Part shown: positions 19,495 to 31,092 of the stretch, in pieces
Position numbering within the stretch: the stretch's first letter is position 1
Layout: every line of letters begins with the position of its first letter
Assembly: GCA_031216915.1 (NCBI GenBank)
Contig: CM062292.1
Location: 69,118,790 to 69,182,789 of the forward strand
Source of the DNA: Pictodentalium vernedei
Taxonomy: Eukaryota > Mollusca > Scaphopoda > Dentaliida > Dentaliidae
Length of the DNA: 64,000 nucleotides
Direction of reading: 5' to 3'
The notes under the pieces: model-generated
What the model saw: the letters and a program-made list of their open reading frames with translations, nothing else
Database searches by the model: none
Told to the model about the DNA's origin: nothing
Translations under genes and position numbers: made by a program

Positions 19495-19695
19495 ATTTGT
19501 GATAAAAAGAGAGCATGTAGCAGCCTTTTGCACTTGTCTTCAACCAATGCTAATCCTGCTTTTGCAGAGTTCGTATATTGGGGAGTCTGACAGTTGCTCA
19601 GTAGGTCTGTCCGGATACTCCAGCTTTTGCTACCTGTAAAACTGTCCAACATGAGGTGACCCTGGAAAAAAATTGTGGCAGCCAAAATAACCAAA
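19495..19695 (+). mobile_element. SINE 3' part, degraded
   Basis: ACTTGTCTTCAACCAATGCTAATCC, GGGAGTCTGACAGTTGCTC and CCTGTAAAACTGTC in order are the body and tail of the tRNA-headed SINEs seen whole at 42500 and 45043. A duplicate fragment sits in the second segmental-duplication copy (41876-41990). Confidence 0.65.
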
Positions 19696-19700
19696 TTGAA

Positions 19701-20029
19701 GAGCCTGAGAAACAGATTTTTATATTTTTTAGACCTAATTTCAAATTATATTGTTGAAAATAGGCTTTTAATGATGTCAGTCACCTAGCTGGAACATGCA
19801 TTAGCCATCTAACTGATGTCCAAACTTTGTGTTGTAGCACATTATTAAAGGATTGTTTCAGTTTATACAGCCTTACTGATAATGATGTGAATATGTTTTT
19901 TTCACTCTGACAGAAAAATAACCTATTTGTTTTAGATGTGGTAACAGACCCAAAAATATTTTTGGTTAACCTGTAGTTGTGTAGTACTGTGATTAACCCG
20001 AAAGGAATCGGCCCCATTCACTCATGTAA
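19701..20029. other. No recognisable feature
   Basis: AT-rich, no gene or repeat recognised. Confidence 0.4.
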
Positions 20030-20150
20030 TTTTCAAATTTAGCAGTTGACAAAAATATGTTTTTCAAATAGTTTCAACAAAACCATATTTGTGACACTTC
20101 ATTGGAACCGCCTCATGGTTTTGTTGAAATTTCTCGAAAATATTTAAAGT
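20030..20150. mobile_element. Degenerate core of palindromic TTAA MITE
   Basis: TTTCAACAAAACCATATTTG, ACTTCATTGGAACC and CATGGTTTTGTTGAAATTTC remain from the palindrome. Ends and part of the centre are lost. Confidence 0.55.
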
Positions 20151-20155
20151 TAGTC

Positions 20156-20375
20156 AGTTATTGGTGTTTAAGGTCATATATTCTTGCACAATGGCTAATT
20201 ATGACCACAACATGAGTATCAACTCAAGACCAGGGGTGATCGTTAATAAGCCATGTTGCCCATTTTAGAGAGGGTTTGTACCTCCCAAGCATTGGTGACT
20301 GGGTCCTATTTTACCAGTAAAACAGAGCCTGTGAGCAGGCAGTGCTTCACTTTCTGGAGTCCACGGGGAGAAAAT
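20156..20375 (-). mobile_element. SINE-like element (GTTTACCA/ACTGGGTCC body), minus
   Basis: The reverse complement matches the 14-bp-duplication-flanked insertion at 53098-53329: GGACCCAGTCACCAATGCTT, then GGGCAACATG, then CATAATTAGCCATTGTGCA and a TGACCTTAAACACCAA tail. The tail is shared with the main SINE family. A further copy lies at 25726-25912. Confidence 0.65.
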
Positions 20376-20425
20376 GTTTAAAAAACAATAATTAAAATAA
20401 TAAGTTTTGAAATCCTGTGCATTAA

Positions 20426-20658
20426 CCCTTTACCTAACGAATCGCCCACATCCGCCCACGTAATATGCAAATTGAGCAGTTGAAAAAATTTAATTTTTCA
20501 AAATATTTCAACAAAACCATATCATGTGACCCCTCATTGGAACAAGCTCATTGAGCTCGTTCCAATGAGGGGGTCCCATGATATGGTTTTGTTGAATTTT
20601 TTTGAAAAAATTATATTTAAAATAATAAATTTTGATATCGTCTGCGTTGGGTAAAGGG
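20426..20658. mobile_element. Palindromic TTAA MITE, copy 4
   Basis: TTAA (20422-20425) then CCCTTTACCTAACG. The right end CGTTGGGTAAAGGG is followed by TTCA, one base from TTAA. The palindrome uses CTCATTGG/CCAATGAG arms. Confidence 0.85.
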
Positions 20659-21099
20659 TTCAAAAGCCCACAGGGAATTTTGACTTTTAGCTGCAATCTT
20701 GTCAGAATTCTCGATCCATTTTCCTGCATGGTGACAAAACTGTAAAATATCAGCCGTCAAAGAAGAAATGCAAAAATATTGCAATTTAGGCTAAATAAAA
20801 GAATAGGGCGGATTTTTACCTTTCATTGTTTTGTTTGTTGACTAGTTTGGTGCTTGAAGTCTATATTCGGACTCTATCCTCAAGTGCATGTATCTCAACT
20901 TAAACCTTTCCCATTCTGTGCACATGGTTTAGTCAGCACACTGCCATGAATTTTAATGAGGCAAGGTCAAATTTTGGCAACGAAGGAAAAAAAATTTGCA
21001 TTCTACCAGTTAATAAAAAAAATATAAAATACACTTGTGTTCAGTTATAATTATGCACCTTTTTTTTGTGAAAAATAAATGTCATCCACATATTAGAGT
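20659..21099. other. No recognisable feature
   Basis: AT-rich intergenic DNA. Confidence 0.4.
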
Positions 21100-21293
21100 T
21101 ACAGTACGTGGAGAGTGTATTATTACTAAATCACCCACAATGTGGAGATTCCACCAAAGCAAAAATTGCAAATTTGTTGCAAAGCATAACAAGCACATGA
21201 TGAAACATTGCTTGTGCTTTTTTGTTCATACGTACAGAATTTGAAAGTGATATGTTGGGTGATTTAGTTACAATCCACTCTCCACATACTGTA
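21100..21293. mobile_element. MITE, GGAGAGTGGATT family, copy 2
   Basis: TACAGTACGTGGAGAGTG on the left and CACTCTCCACATACTGTA on the right are inverted, with ACTAAATCACCCA paired to TGGGTGATTTAGT. A central hairpin is built on AAGCACATGATGAAACATTGCTTGTGC. TA edges. Confidence 0.8.
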
Positions 21294-21348
21294 TTTTAAA
21301 ATGTGTAAATAAATATACATCAGTCCAAAAAATGATTTCATACTTATT

Positions 21349-23627
21349 AGCTCACCTGAGCGAAGCTCAAGGGGAGCTTTACTAATCGCTTTCCGGCCGT
21401 CGTCGTCCGGCATGAACTTTACAAAACCAACTTCTCCGAAGAAACCACTGGCCCAATATTTTGCAAATGTTGGGTAAATGTTTATTACCTAATGTCAATT
21501 CAGATTTGTTCAAATGAAGTTGCCCCTCCTCTTGGGTGGGGCCATGCCCCCAAGGGGCACCAAAATCTTTGAAAATCTTCTTCTGAGTCAGCACTTTTTA
21601 ACACTGTAGGCAATGTGAAAAACATTAAAAAATCTTCTCCAGATCCAGCAGGCGGAATCTTTTGATATTTGGTATGCAACATTGTGGGGTGGATCTGATT
21701 CTAGTTTGTTCAAATCGGCCCCCTGGGCTCATATTTGGACTCACTATAGAAGCTCGAATTGGAACTTAGTGCATTTCAGGCAAATTTCTTTAAAAATCTT
21801 CTTCTCCAGATCCAGCAGGCAGAATCTTTTGATATTTGGTATGCGACATTGTGGGGTGGATCTGATTCAAGTTTGTTCAAATCGGCTCCCTGGATTCATA
21901 TATGAGCTCACTATAGAAGCCCGAATTCGAACTTAGTGCATTTCAGGCAAATTTCTTAAAAAAAAAATCTTCTTCTCCAGATCCAGCAGGCAGAATCTTT
22001 TGATATTTGGTATCCAACATTGTGGGGTGGATCTGATTCAAGTTTGTTCAAATCGGCCCCCCTGGGTTCATATTTGGGCTCAGTATAGGTGCCCAAATTT
22101 GAACTTAGTACTTAGTGCATTTCAGTCAAATTTCTTTTAAAATCTTCTTCTCAAGATCCAGCGGGCAGAATCTTTTGATATTGGGTATGCACCATGCTAG
22201 AGGGGTTAGATTCAATTTTGTTCAAACCAAGTCCCTGGGTTCATATTTGGGCTCACTGTGGGAGCCCGAATTATAACTTAGTTCAAAATGAGGAATTTTC
22301 TTTAAAAATCTTCTTCTTCAGATCCAGTAGTCGGAATGTTTTGATATTTGGTATGCAGCATCCTTAGGGGGGTGAGATTCAAGTTTGTTCAAGCCATGTC
22401 CCTAGGTCCATATTTGGGCTCAGTGTGGGAGCTTGAATTGTAACTTAGTTCGAAATGAGGAATTTTCTTTAAAAATCTTCTTCTTCAGATCCAGCAGTCG
22501 GAATGTTTTGATATTTGGTATGTAGCATCCATAGGGAGGTGAGATTCAAATTTGTTCAAGCCATGTCCCTAGGTCCATATTTGGGCTCAGTGTGGGAGCT
22601 TGAATTGTAACTTAGTTCGAAATGAGGAATTTTCTTTAAAAATCTTCTTCTTCAGATCCAGCAGTCGGAATGTTTTGATATTGGGTATGTAGCATCCTTA
22701 GGGAGGTGAGATTCAAGTTTGTTCAAGCCATGTCCCTAGGTCCATATTTGGTCTCACTGTGGGAGCTTGAATTGTAACTTTGTTCGAAATGAGGAATTTT
22801 CTTAAAAAATCTTCTTCTTCAGATCCAGCAGTCGGAATGTTTTGATATGTGGTGTGTAGCATCCTTAGGGGGGAGATTCAAGTTTGTTAAAGCCAAGTCC
22901 CTGGGTCCATATTTGGGCTCCCTGTGGGAGCCCAAATTATAACTGAGTCAAGCTGAGGAATTTTTCTTTAAAAATCTTCTTCTTCAGATTCAGCAGTCGG
23001 AATGTTTTGATATTTGGCATGCAGCAATCTTAGGGGGCTGAGATTCAAGTTTGTTCAAGCCAAGTCCCTTGGTTCACATTTGGGCTCACTATGGGAGCCC
23101 GAATGACTACTTAGTTCAAAATGAGGAATTTTCTTTAAAAATCTTCTTCAGATCCAGCAGATGAATGCTTTTAATATTTTTTATGCAGCATCCTTAGGGG
23201 ATAAGATTCAAGTTTGTCCAAGCCATGTCCCTAGGTCCATATTTGGGCTCGTTGTGGGAGCTTGAATTGTAACTTAGTTCAGAATGAGGAATTTTTTTTT
23301 AAAATCTTCTTCTTCAGATCCAGCAATCGGAATGTTTTGATATTTGGTGTGCAGCATCCTTAGGGGGGTGAGATTCAAGTTTGTTAAAGCCTAGTCCCTG
23401 GGTTCATATATGGGCTCCCTGTGAGAGCCCGACTTATAACTTAGTTCAATATGAGGAATATTCTTTAAAAATCTTTTTTTTCAGATCCACTGGTCAGAAT
23501 CTTTGGATATTTGGTAGGAGGCTTTTCTTAGGAGGAGCAGATGCAACTTGTTGAAATGAATTCTCTGGGTTGATATTTAGGCTACCATGTCAGGTGAGCG
23601 CCCTCAGGCCCCCTGGGGCCTCTTGTT
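21349..23627 (+). mobile_element. Tandem-core element, AGCTCACCTG family, copy 1
   Basis: 5' end AGCTCACCTGAGCGAAGCTC, then GTCGTCGTCC about 45 bp in, then about 13 tandem units of roughly 165 bp built on AATCTTCTTCTCCAGATCC and GATATTTGGTATG. The 3' end has CAGGTGAGC (inverted 5' motif), the hairpin AGGCCCCCTGGGGCCT and CTTGTT. The first units are type A (GGATCTGATTCAAG), later ones type B (GGTGAGATTCAAG). No coding capacity. The plan resembles Helentron-associated/pearl elements (inference). Confidence 0.8.
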
Positions 23628-23739
23628 TTGGAAGACACTGCAAGGCAATTAAAATGTTCAGTGATGGGGTTTAAGTTCATTGAGGGATTTCCTGTGAACC
23701 AAAACCCTTTTTTTTTTAACCTTAGGTGCTAATTTCGTT

Positions 23740-24876
23740 TGTTTTTATACAACCGTTTTCAAAAAAATGGGAGTATGATGTTATGTCACTGACCACCCAC
23801 GTATCCATCTGTCTGTCTGTTAACTTTTTTCATGTCCGAGTTATAACATTCAAAATTCACGACTGGCCCTCCAAGGTCACATAGAATGAGCATACACATC
23901 AACTTTTTCATGCCTGGGGCATAACTTTTAAGTAGAAGGAGATATCACAATGGCATTTACACATCATATGGCCCACCATAACAAAAAAATGGGAGTACAG
24001 TGGAGCCCTCTTAATTGGATATCTCTTAACTGAATAACCCTGTTAATTGAATATAATTTCCCAACACAAAACCATTTACCATACCTCCAGTACAAATTTT
24101 ACCTGTTAATTGAATGTAGGTTATAGAGTAAACTCCCTGTTAATTGAATAAAAAATCTTGCATCCTGTCGAGAAATTACCCTGACTCTCCCCAGTTTTCC
24201 TTTGTTTAAAGACCTATTTGGCCTCAATACATCCAATACAGGCATTTAATGGAGCTCTGTCAAACAAGATATAATAGAATAAATGCTAAGTTTATCTCTA
24301 GAATACAGGAAAGTCACACAATCCCTGTTAATTGAATATGCCTGTTAATTGAATAATTTTCTTTGGAAAAGTGGCTATTCAATTAACAGGGTTCACCGTA
24401 TGATGTTATGTCACTGTCCATCCTTCTGAGTGTGTGACCACCCTAGCATCCATCTGTCTGTTAACTTTTTTCATGTCCGAGTTATAACATTCAAAATACA
24501 TGACTGGCCCCCCCAAGGTCACATGGAATGAGCATGCACATCAAGTTTTTCATTCCTGGGGCATAACTTTTAAGTAGAAGGAGATATCACAATGGCATTT
24601 AGACATCATATGGCCCACCATTACACAGTGTATCATGTACACAATCCATGACTGGTTCACAAAGCTCAAGTTCACAGATAGAGGTCAACACATGGAATCT
24701 GCATGCACTTCAAATTTTCGTATCGGTTACGTAACTTTTTAGTGGAAGGTCAGAAATCACAATGAAATAAACACAACCTTTGAACGTTCATGACCTGCTC
24801 ACCAATGTCTCAGACAGGGGTTAACACATGGAATCAGCATACAAATCCACTTTTTCATGTCTGGAACAAAACTTTT
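23740..24876 (+). mobile_element. Tandem-core element, AAAAATGGGAGTATGATG family
   Basis: Two or more diverged units: AAAAAAATGGGAGTATGATG near 23763 and again split around the MITE at 23998-24398. Each is followed by a GTCTGTCTGT tract and ACTTTTTTCATGTCCGAG. Later partial units run to about 24870. Both element ends are uncertain. Confidence 0.55.
23998..24398 (-). mobile_element. TA-target MITE with TTAATTGAATA motifs, copy 2
   Basis: TA at 23996-23997 and 24399-24400. The sequence either side (GGGAG-TA-TGATG) exists uninterrupted at about 23773-23785, an empty site in the same array. One arm of the central palindrome is missing (a single GAGCTCTGTCAAACAAGATA). Confidence 0.9.
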
Positions 24877-25489
24877 TATGCTTCCCAAATTTTTTGGAGG
24901 GGGGCATATAGTTGCTGCTTTGTCCATCCATCCATCCATCCATCTATCCATCCATCCATCAAGGCTTCTGTCTTAACTTTCTCCGGTCCATAAAAACTTA
25001 TTCAATGGACTGATCATTTTCAGACTACACACAATGATTGCTTATCTCCCAACTATGTGCCATGACCTTGACCCAAGGTAAAGGTCATAGGCCATTTGTT
25101 CTTCCATTTTACTATTGTCTGGTCTAAAAAAATCATTCAGTGGACCGATTTTGTTCATTCAGCACACGAAGATTGCTTATGACTCAAGACTGAAGGTCAT
25201 AGCTGCAAGGCAAGGATACAAAGTGTTAGTTTGTTTGTTCCTCCATTCTAAATTTGACCATTCTATAGAAGATTATTCAGTGGATTGATATTCTTTATGC
25301 TTCACACAATGATTGCTTATGGCCCAAGGATGTGTCATGACTTTGTCCCAGGGTAATAGCCCCAAGTTCAAGGTTACAGACTCTCGGCTTGTTAGTTTCT
25401 CCATTCTAACTTTGTCTGGTCCATAAAGTATTCCACGAACTGATGTTGTTTATTCTTTGCTTTTTTGATTGCTTATTCATTGTGTTTAA

Positions 25490-25721
25490 CCCTTTACCCA
25501 ATGAATCGCCCGCATCCGCCCGCGTAATATGCAAATTCAGCAGCTAAAAAAATATTATTTTTCGAAAAATTTCAACAAAACCATATCATGTGACCCCTCT
25601 TTGGAACGAGCCCGTCGAGCTCGTTCCAAAGAGGGGTCACATGATATGGTTTTGTTGAATCTTTTTGAAAAAATGATATTTAAAATAATAAATTTTGAAA
25701 TCGTTTGCGTTGGGTAAAGGG
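25490..25721. mobile_element. Palindromic TTAA MITE, copy 5
   Basis: Exact TTAA duplication (25486-25489 and 25722-25725) around CCCTTTACCCAATG and CGTTGGGTAAAGGG. Palindrome arms are CTCTTTGG/CCAAAGAG. Confidence 0.92.
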
Positions 25722-25725
25722 TTAA

Positions 25726-25912
25726 GGTCTCATATTTCTGCAGATGATTGCAACATGGATATAAAGTTAAGTCCAATCAATCGTTTATAACCATTTTGCC
25801 CATTTCAGAGGACTGGCACCCCAGGTCCTATTTTACCAGTAAAACAGAGATTGTTTACCATACTAAACAAGCATTGTTTCACTTTATGGGTTTCACATAG
25901 GGAGAATAATGA
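25726..25912 (-). mobile_element. SINE-like element, minus, degraded
   Basis: Shares AGGTCCTATTTTACCAGTAA and CATTTTGCCCATTTCAGAGG with 20156-20375 and the reverse of 53098-53329. Abuts the TTAA MITE. Confidence 0.55.
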
Positions 25913-27471
25913 TAGCTTATTACTGAAGAGTACACGTGTCATTACCTTGATGCAAGGTCATAGCTGAAAGATCAAGACCAGAGACCATTCATTTGTGCCT
26001 GCATTCTAACTTAGTTTGGCCCATAAAACATGATTCAGTTGACTGATCTTGTTCATACACCACATGGAGATTGCTTATACTCAGTGGTGTGCCATGACCT
26101 TGACCCAATATCAAAACTATAAAGTCAAGGTCATAAAAAGATTTACAGGCCTGTTCACAATCTGTTTTCACTGATGTTTTGACAGGTGCACTTGCTTGCT
26201 TTGAGTTTATCTCTTTTGTATGACAAACTATCCCCATCATGCCTTACCTTTGGGTTCATGTTCAGGGGGCATCCATCAGCTCTGTTGATATTTTTTTGTT
26301 AGAGGAACGAGATATCACAATGAAACTTACACAACCCATAGACCAACACTAGATGGTGTGTCACATACAAAATTTCATGACTGACCCACCAAAGTGAAGG
26401 TCACAGATAGGGGTGAACACATGGGATCAGCATGCAAATCAACTTTCTTGTGTCCAGGCCATAACCTTTGAACTGAATTGGTTTTTTTTGGAGGGGTTGG
26501 GGGAGAACACGTGAATTTTTTAGGAGGGGGGGAGGTGGGGGAGAGTTGCATGGGAGCATAGAGCAGCAGCTTTGTCCATCCAGTTGTCTTTCTGTCCTTC
26601 CAATCTGACGTTATTCAGTCCATAAATTATTCAATGGCCTGATCTTGTTCATACTTTACACAGTGACTGCTTATGACGCAAGAGTGTGTCATGACCGAAG
26701 CTCATACCACCAAGACAAGGTCACAGACTTAGTTTGTTCCTCCATTCTAACCTTGTCCAGCCCCTAAAGAATTATTATCCAATAGACCCTTGTTTTTCTT
26801 CTAACTCAAAGGGGTCAAGGTCACAGACCATTAGTGTGTTTGTTCCTCCCTTCTAACTTTATCCAGCCCATAAAAAATAATTCAATTGGCCAACCTTGTT
26901 CATACTTCACACAATAATTGGTTAGGACTCACTGGTGTGTCATGACCTTGACCCAAGGTCATAACTCAAAGGTCAAGGTCACAAACTATTTGTGTTGTCT
27001 AACTTCATTTGGTCCAAAAAAGTAATTCAGTGTACAGATCTTATTCATATTTCACATAATGGTTGTTCGTGACTCAAAGGTGTGGCATGACCATCCAAGG
27101 TCACAGATTGTTCATTGATCTAACTTTTTCTGGTTCATAAAAATGATCCGAAGTGCAGATCACCTTGATGCCTTATCTTCTGGGCTCATAGTCAGGGAGC
27201 ATCCATCAGCTCTACTCATATTGTCTAGAAAGTGGAAGGAAATATCACAATGCAATTTCCTCAACACATGGATCACCATTAGATGGGGCGTCACTTACAA
27301 AATGACCAACCAAGATCAGGATCACAGATAGAGATCAACACATGAAATTAGCATGTATATCCTGGGCCTCCTACCAACTAATATATAATGGGCATATGAT
27401 GCCCTGCTAGGCCAGGTAGTGTTCTTGTGTCTTAATTCAGTGATGGTGACAAATATTTTATTTATGATGTC

Positions 27472-27614
27472 AGGGAGCGGAGTAGCTCAGCGGTTATGAC
27501 ACTGGTCTTTAAATCTGAAAGGTTCACGGTTACTCTGGCTTCCTCCACCTGTAAAACTGTCTGACACAAGGTGACCCTGACTGTCAAAAGAACTTCAGTA
27601 AATAAAAAAATATA
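27472..27614 (+). mobile_element. tRNA-headed SINE, internally deleted
   Basis: The 12-bp duplication ATTTATGATGTC (27460-27471 and 27615-27626) flanks a tRNA-like head (GGAGTAGCTCAGCGGTTATG), which then jumps to the SINE 3' part CTCTGGCTTCCTCCACCTGT and an AATAAAAAAA tail. The middle ~200 bp of the family is absent. Confidence 0.85.
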
Positions 27615-27626
27615 ATTTATGATGTC

Positions 27627-28187
27627 TCGTTTCATTGGTGAAAATGTGTTGCAACCAAAATGCATATCTAATTGAGAAAGAGACTGCTTTTGTGTTCACA
27701 GGAGTGTCAACTTTCTCTGTTACCCTGCTTGGTGTATATTGATATGACCATGGTGTGTGATTACAACATGGCCTCCACATGCTAACTGGACAGGATAGGC
27801 CTACTGTGAATGAACAAAAGTTAAACATGCATGTAGTCAGAAAGTTTACACAAATGTAGTTTCCTACATGAGTACTTATAAGGTCCTTTTGGAGATCATC
27901 ACAGGCTGAATTCCATAACATAGAATTTATGTCTGTAGGCTGAAGCTTGTCAGTGAAGTTTGAGGTTTGAAAGTGTAATTTCCATCTATCATGTGACTCC
28001 AATTTCTACAGAAATAATGCTGGCTACTTTATTTGTAAACTTGGACTTCTTTTTTCACTGTGACGTGATAGAAGGCTTGACTTGATGATGTAGTCAGAAT
28101 AAAAGCTAAGTCAGTCAGGATTATAATTCCAAAACTAAAGACTTCTTGGAAAAAAATATATGTGCAGTATGATGCAACATCTTATTT
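27627..28187. other. No recognisable feature
   Basis: A minus-strand open frame spans 27595-28002 but has no recognisable domain. Intergenic DNA. Confidence 0.4.
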
Positions 28188-28675
28188 AACCCCTTCTGTA
28201 ACGAATCAGCCACATCTACCTGCATTGGGCTTAGTAGGTAGAGGTGCAGGCTGCAACCTGAGAGGTCCTCAGTTCAAATCCCACTTGTCGCAACTGTGTT
28301 GTGTTCTTGAGCAAGACACTTCACCCCCATTGCCCATGTGGGGGTACAGTGACATTGTGTACTAAGGCATACTGCTCGTCGATGGTGCACCTGTCTTTAA
28401 CCAATGCTAACCCTGCTTGTGTGGAGTTAGTATGTTGGGGAGTTGACAGTTGCTCGCCGTTGCTCGGTGGTTCTCTTCAGGTATTCCGGCTTCCTCCACC
28501 TGTAAAACTGTCATGGTCATGATTAGCCATTGTGCATAAATATGTGACTTTAAACATCAATAAATAAATAAATCTGCCTGCATAATTTACAAACTGGATG
28601 GTTGAAGAAAAAATAGTTATCAAAACATTTCAGCAAAACCATATTGTTACCCTCTCATTGGAATGGAAAGCTTCC
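28188..28675. mobile_element. Palindromic TTAA MITE half, split by a SINE
   Basis: CCCCTTCTGTAACGAATCAG precedes, and CTGCCTGCATAATTTAC to CTCTCATTGGAATGGA follows, a SINE at 28226-28571. Only the half up to the palindrome centre survives. Confidence 0.6.
28226..28571 (+). mobile_element. tRNA-headed SINE in a TTAA MITE
   Basis: The near-exact 12-bp duplication ATCTACCTGCAT / ATCTGCCTGCAT (28214-28225 and 28572-28583). The head TTAGTAGGTAGAGGTGC with B-box-like CAGTTCAAATCCC, the body TTGAGCAAGACACTTCACCC, and an AATAAATAAATA tail. Confidence 0.85.
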
Positions 28676-28754
28676 AATCGGTTACCACAACCATCTATGT
28701 GTATGATCGACTGTGTGTGACACAAGTCCAAGTATCAAATCTAGTCTAGTAAGA

Positions 28755-28990
28755 GCAAGGCACTTAACCCCGATGGTCCACATGGGGGCACGATGACACC
28801 GTGCACTAAGGCATACTGCACGTTGATGGTGTGCATGTGTTCAACCAATCTAACCCTGCCTGTGCTCTGGCAGCTGCTCATCGTTGCTCAGTGGTTCTCT
28901 CCGGGTACTCCGGCTTCCTCCACTCGTAAAACTGTCACCAATAGGATATGACCCTGGCTGTTAATGTATCGTTAAATCTTAATAAATAAA
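28755..28990 (+). mobile_element. 5'-truncated SINE
   Basis: The 13-bp duplication TAGTCTAGTAAGA (28742-28754 and 28991-29003) flanks a copy that begins inside the body at GCAAGGCACTTAACCCC and ends in AATAAATAAA. Truncation at the duplication shows incomplete reverse transcription, typical of LINE-driven insertion. Confidence 0.88.
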
Positions 28991-29054
28991 TAGTCTAGTA
29001 AGAAAGTACATGATTAATAGGGTGAATCAATATCTCAGAATCAAGAGGAATTTA

Positions 29055-29290
29055 TCTATTGGTGTTTAAGGTCACATATTTCTGCACAATGGCTAATCAT
29101 GGCCACAACAGTTTTAGGGATAGAGGAAGCCGGAGTACCCAGAGAGAACCACCAAGTAATGGTGAGCAACTGTTAGCTTCCCAAAATACTAACTCCACAC
29201 AAGCAGGGTTAGCATTGGTTGAAGACAGGTGCACAACTGACGTGCAGTACACCTTAATACACAATGCCACCATGCCCCAATCTAGACGAG
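29055..29290 (-). mobile_element. SINE, minus, 5'-truncated
   Basis: The reverse complement gives the SINE body and tail: GTACTAAGG-like, TTCAACCAATGCTAACCCTG, GGGTACTCCGGCTTCCTC and a TGACCTTAAACACCAA end. No tRNA head is present. Confidence 0.75.
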
Positions 29291-29382
29291 AATGTCCCGA
29301 CTGGAAAAATAATCGGGGGGTCTCCAACATCCACCTCCCCCACCCCAAACCCTCCCCTAATCCATTTGTTTGTAATGACCAT

Positions 29383-30270
29383 TAGAGTTAGGCGGTATTG
29401 ATGTTCAGTGTCAGTATCAGTATTTTTAGAATGATTTACCTCGGTATTGGTACGGTATTCTGTGTCAACAACATACACACACCCACACCGATGCAAATAT
29501 CAACTGGTGTTTTGGGTGTACATTCCAGCTACAGTTCACTGTTTTGCAGCTGACAAAGCTACCAAAGTGTCAAAATGTTGGAAGATGCATGGGCTTTCGT
29601 CATCGATCATTTGTTTCAAAAATGCTGAGTGAAAATACCCGCTGGGTATTTTCTCTCAGCTTCTTTGTTACATAAAGTGAACGGTGGTAACTGCCTTTAG
29701 AAGTACATCTTCCTTGGGATTTTCTTGTTAATTTTGCATATTGTTCTGTTGATTGTCCTTTTATTTTTTCAATAATGTCGGAAATACTTGTCAGTACCGA
29801 AATTTTGATATTTTGAGATTCCCTCAGTGCGGTAAATCGGTATTGGCTCAATACCGATACCAAACTTTATTTCCAAATGAAACAAAATACTGCATTTTGA
29901 TTGGCTGAGAGGTACGATGTAACTTGCAATCCACAGTGGCTTTTTTTTACACCGTGGTTAACCAGGGTATAAAAACAAGAATATACAATAGCAGGCTGTA
30001 TGGCTAAAAAACAGTACCCATTTTTAATTGCTAATTCATACCATTTGCTCGGTTTTGTTACAACGAAAAATAAAAATACAGGAAATTTAATATTTATGTA
30101 CAATAAAATATTACAGATATGGGTATAAGGGAATTTACACCGGTTTGGGAACTCATGCACCCTTCAGCTTCGCCTCAGGGTGTATGAGTTCCCAAACCGG
30201 TGTAAATTCCCTTACACCCTGGAAAACACAAGGATAACTAATAGTATTTACGGTATACCGCCCATCTCTG
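29383..30270. mobile_element. hAT-type element, TAGAGTTAGGCGGTAT family
   Basis: The exact 8-bp duplication ATGACCAT (29375-29382 and 30271-30278) flanks TAGAGTTAGGCGGTAT and ATACCGCCCATCTCTG. It is 888 bp with many GGTATT/AATACC subterminal motifs. A long perfect hairpin at about 30122-30222 (GGGAATTTACACCGGTTTGG and complement) may be a nested fold-back. No transposase recognised. Confidence 0.87.
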
Positions 30271-30752
30271 ATGACCATGCCAATTTTTTCAATGTTGGTT
30301 GGCAAAATGGAAACTTATAGGTTATTTTTTGGGCCTTTGTGATAATTAATTTTGTTATTTTTGTTAATGTTTCTGACAACCTGTTAATGTTCTTACTGTT
30401 TGTTTGCTTTTTATTAAATAAATCAAAAGAAATGTTTTAGTTCATTTTATTACTTTTGACATGTCATGTGGCTTTTTTTGTTGGAACACTGGAATACTTC
30501 CAAATTATAATAATACTCTTCATGAGCTATAGTGATCACAAAATCTCTGAACTGATTTCAGTTAAATCTAAGGGATCTGGTTGTTTTGACATCACATTTT
30601 GATTTTATTCAAATCAGTTTTCAGCTTCTTTTTGAAGTGGAGACTATTCACTGTTACATTGTTTCAACAGAAGTTTCAGAACCAATATTTTCAGTTCTGG
30701 TGCCGCCCAGTATATAGACAGAATGGCATTTGCATTCGAACTGTCATATTTT
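30271..30752. other. No recognisable feature
   Basis: AT-rich; no gene or known repeat recognised. Confidence 0.4.
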
Positions 30753-31092
30753 GGCTCACCAACAATAGTTATGTGAGCCTATGGCATAGCCCTCATGTCG
30801 GTGGTGTCGGTGGCGTCCGGATTTATACATTTTGAACTTTTGTGTGCAGGTTTTGATTTTCTTCTTTTTTTTTTTTGATTTTTTGTTTATGTCAGCATGC
30901 TTTTCAGGATAGTAATATTTTCTTCAACCCTTTCCATGCTTAGTTACTTGAATTTTGGACTTTTGTGTGCTGGTTTTGATATTTGTCTTTCTTTTCTTCT
31001 TATACCTTGCAGTATATTGCCATGGTTCCAGTTTTATGTTAGAATGCTTCTTAGGGCCAGAATTATATTATTTAACCCCTTCTCTACTTATT

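Larger units (their letters stand above)
18180..19700 (+). repeat. Segmental duplication, copy 1
   Basis: Matches 39660-42000 in order: a segment to about 18590, then 18590-18699 (CCAAGTGCATTCTTCCTCGA-type), then 19250-19290, then about 19476-19700. Each copy has its own insertions: here a hAT-type MITE at 18700-19249; in the other copy a tandem-core element and a TA MITE. Confidence 0.8.
24877..27430 (+). mobile_element. Tandem-core element, ATGCTTCCC/GGGGGGCATATAG family
   Basis: 5' region ATGCTTCCCAAATTTTTTGG and GGGGGGCATATAG, a (CCAT)n/GTCC tract near 24924, then degenerate ~130-150-bp units with GACCTTGACCCAAGGT and CCATAAAA..TTCA..TGG phrases. A second similar 5'-like segment occurs at about 26466-26600. 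The 3' side has the hairpin GGGCATATGATGCCC at about 27389 and CTTGTG. A TTAA MITE and a SINE-like element sit inside. Confidence 0.6.

Noticed and set aside
21565-23560. CRISPR-like array of direct repeats
   Set aside because: Repeat units are contiguous with no unique spacers, about 165 bp long, and lie in an animal genome inside a tandem-core element.
27595-28002. 135-residue minus-strand frame as a small gene
   Set aside because: Overlaps a SINE end, shows no recognised domain and has no supporting splice or start context.
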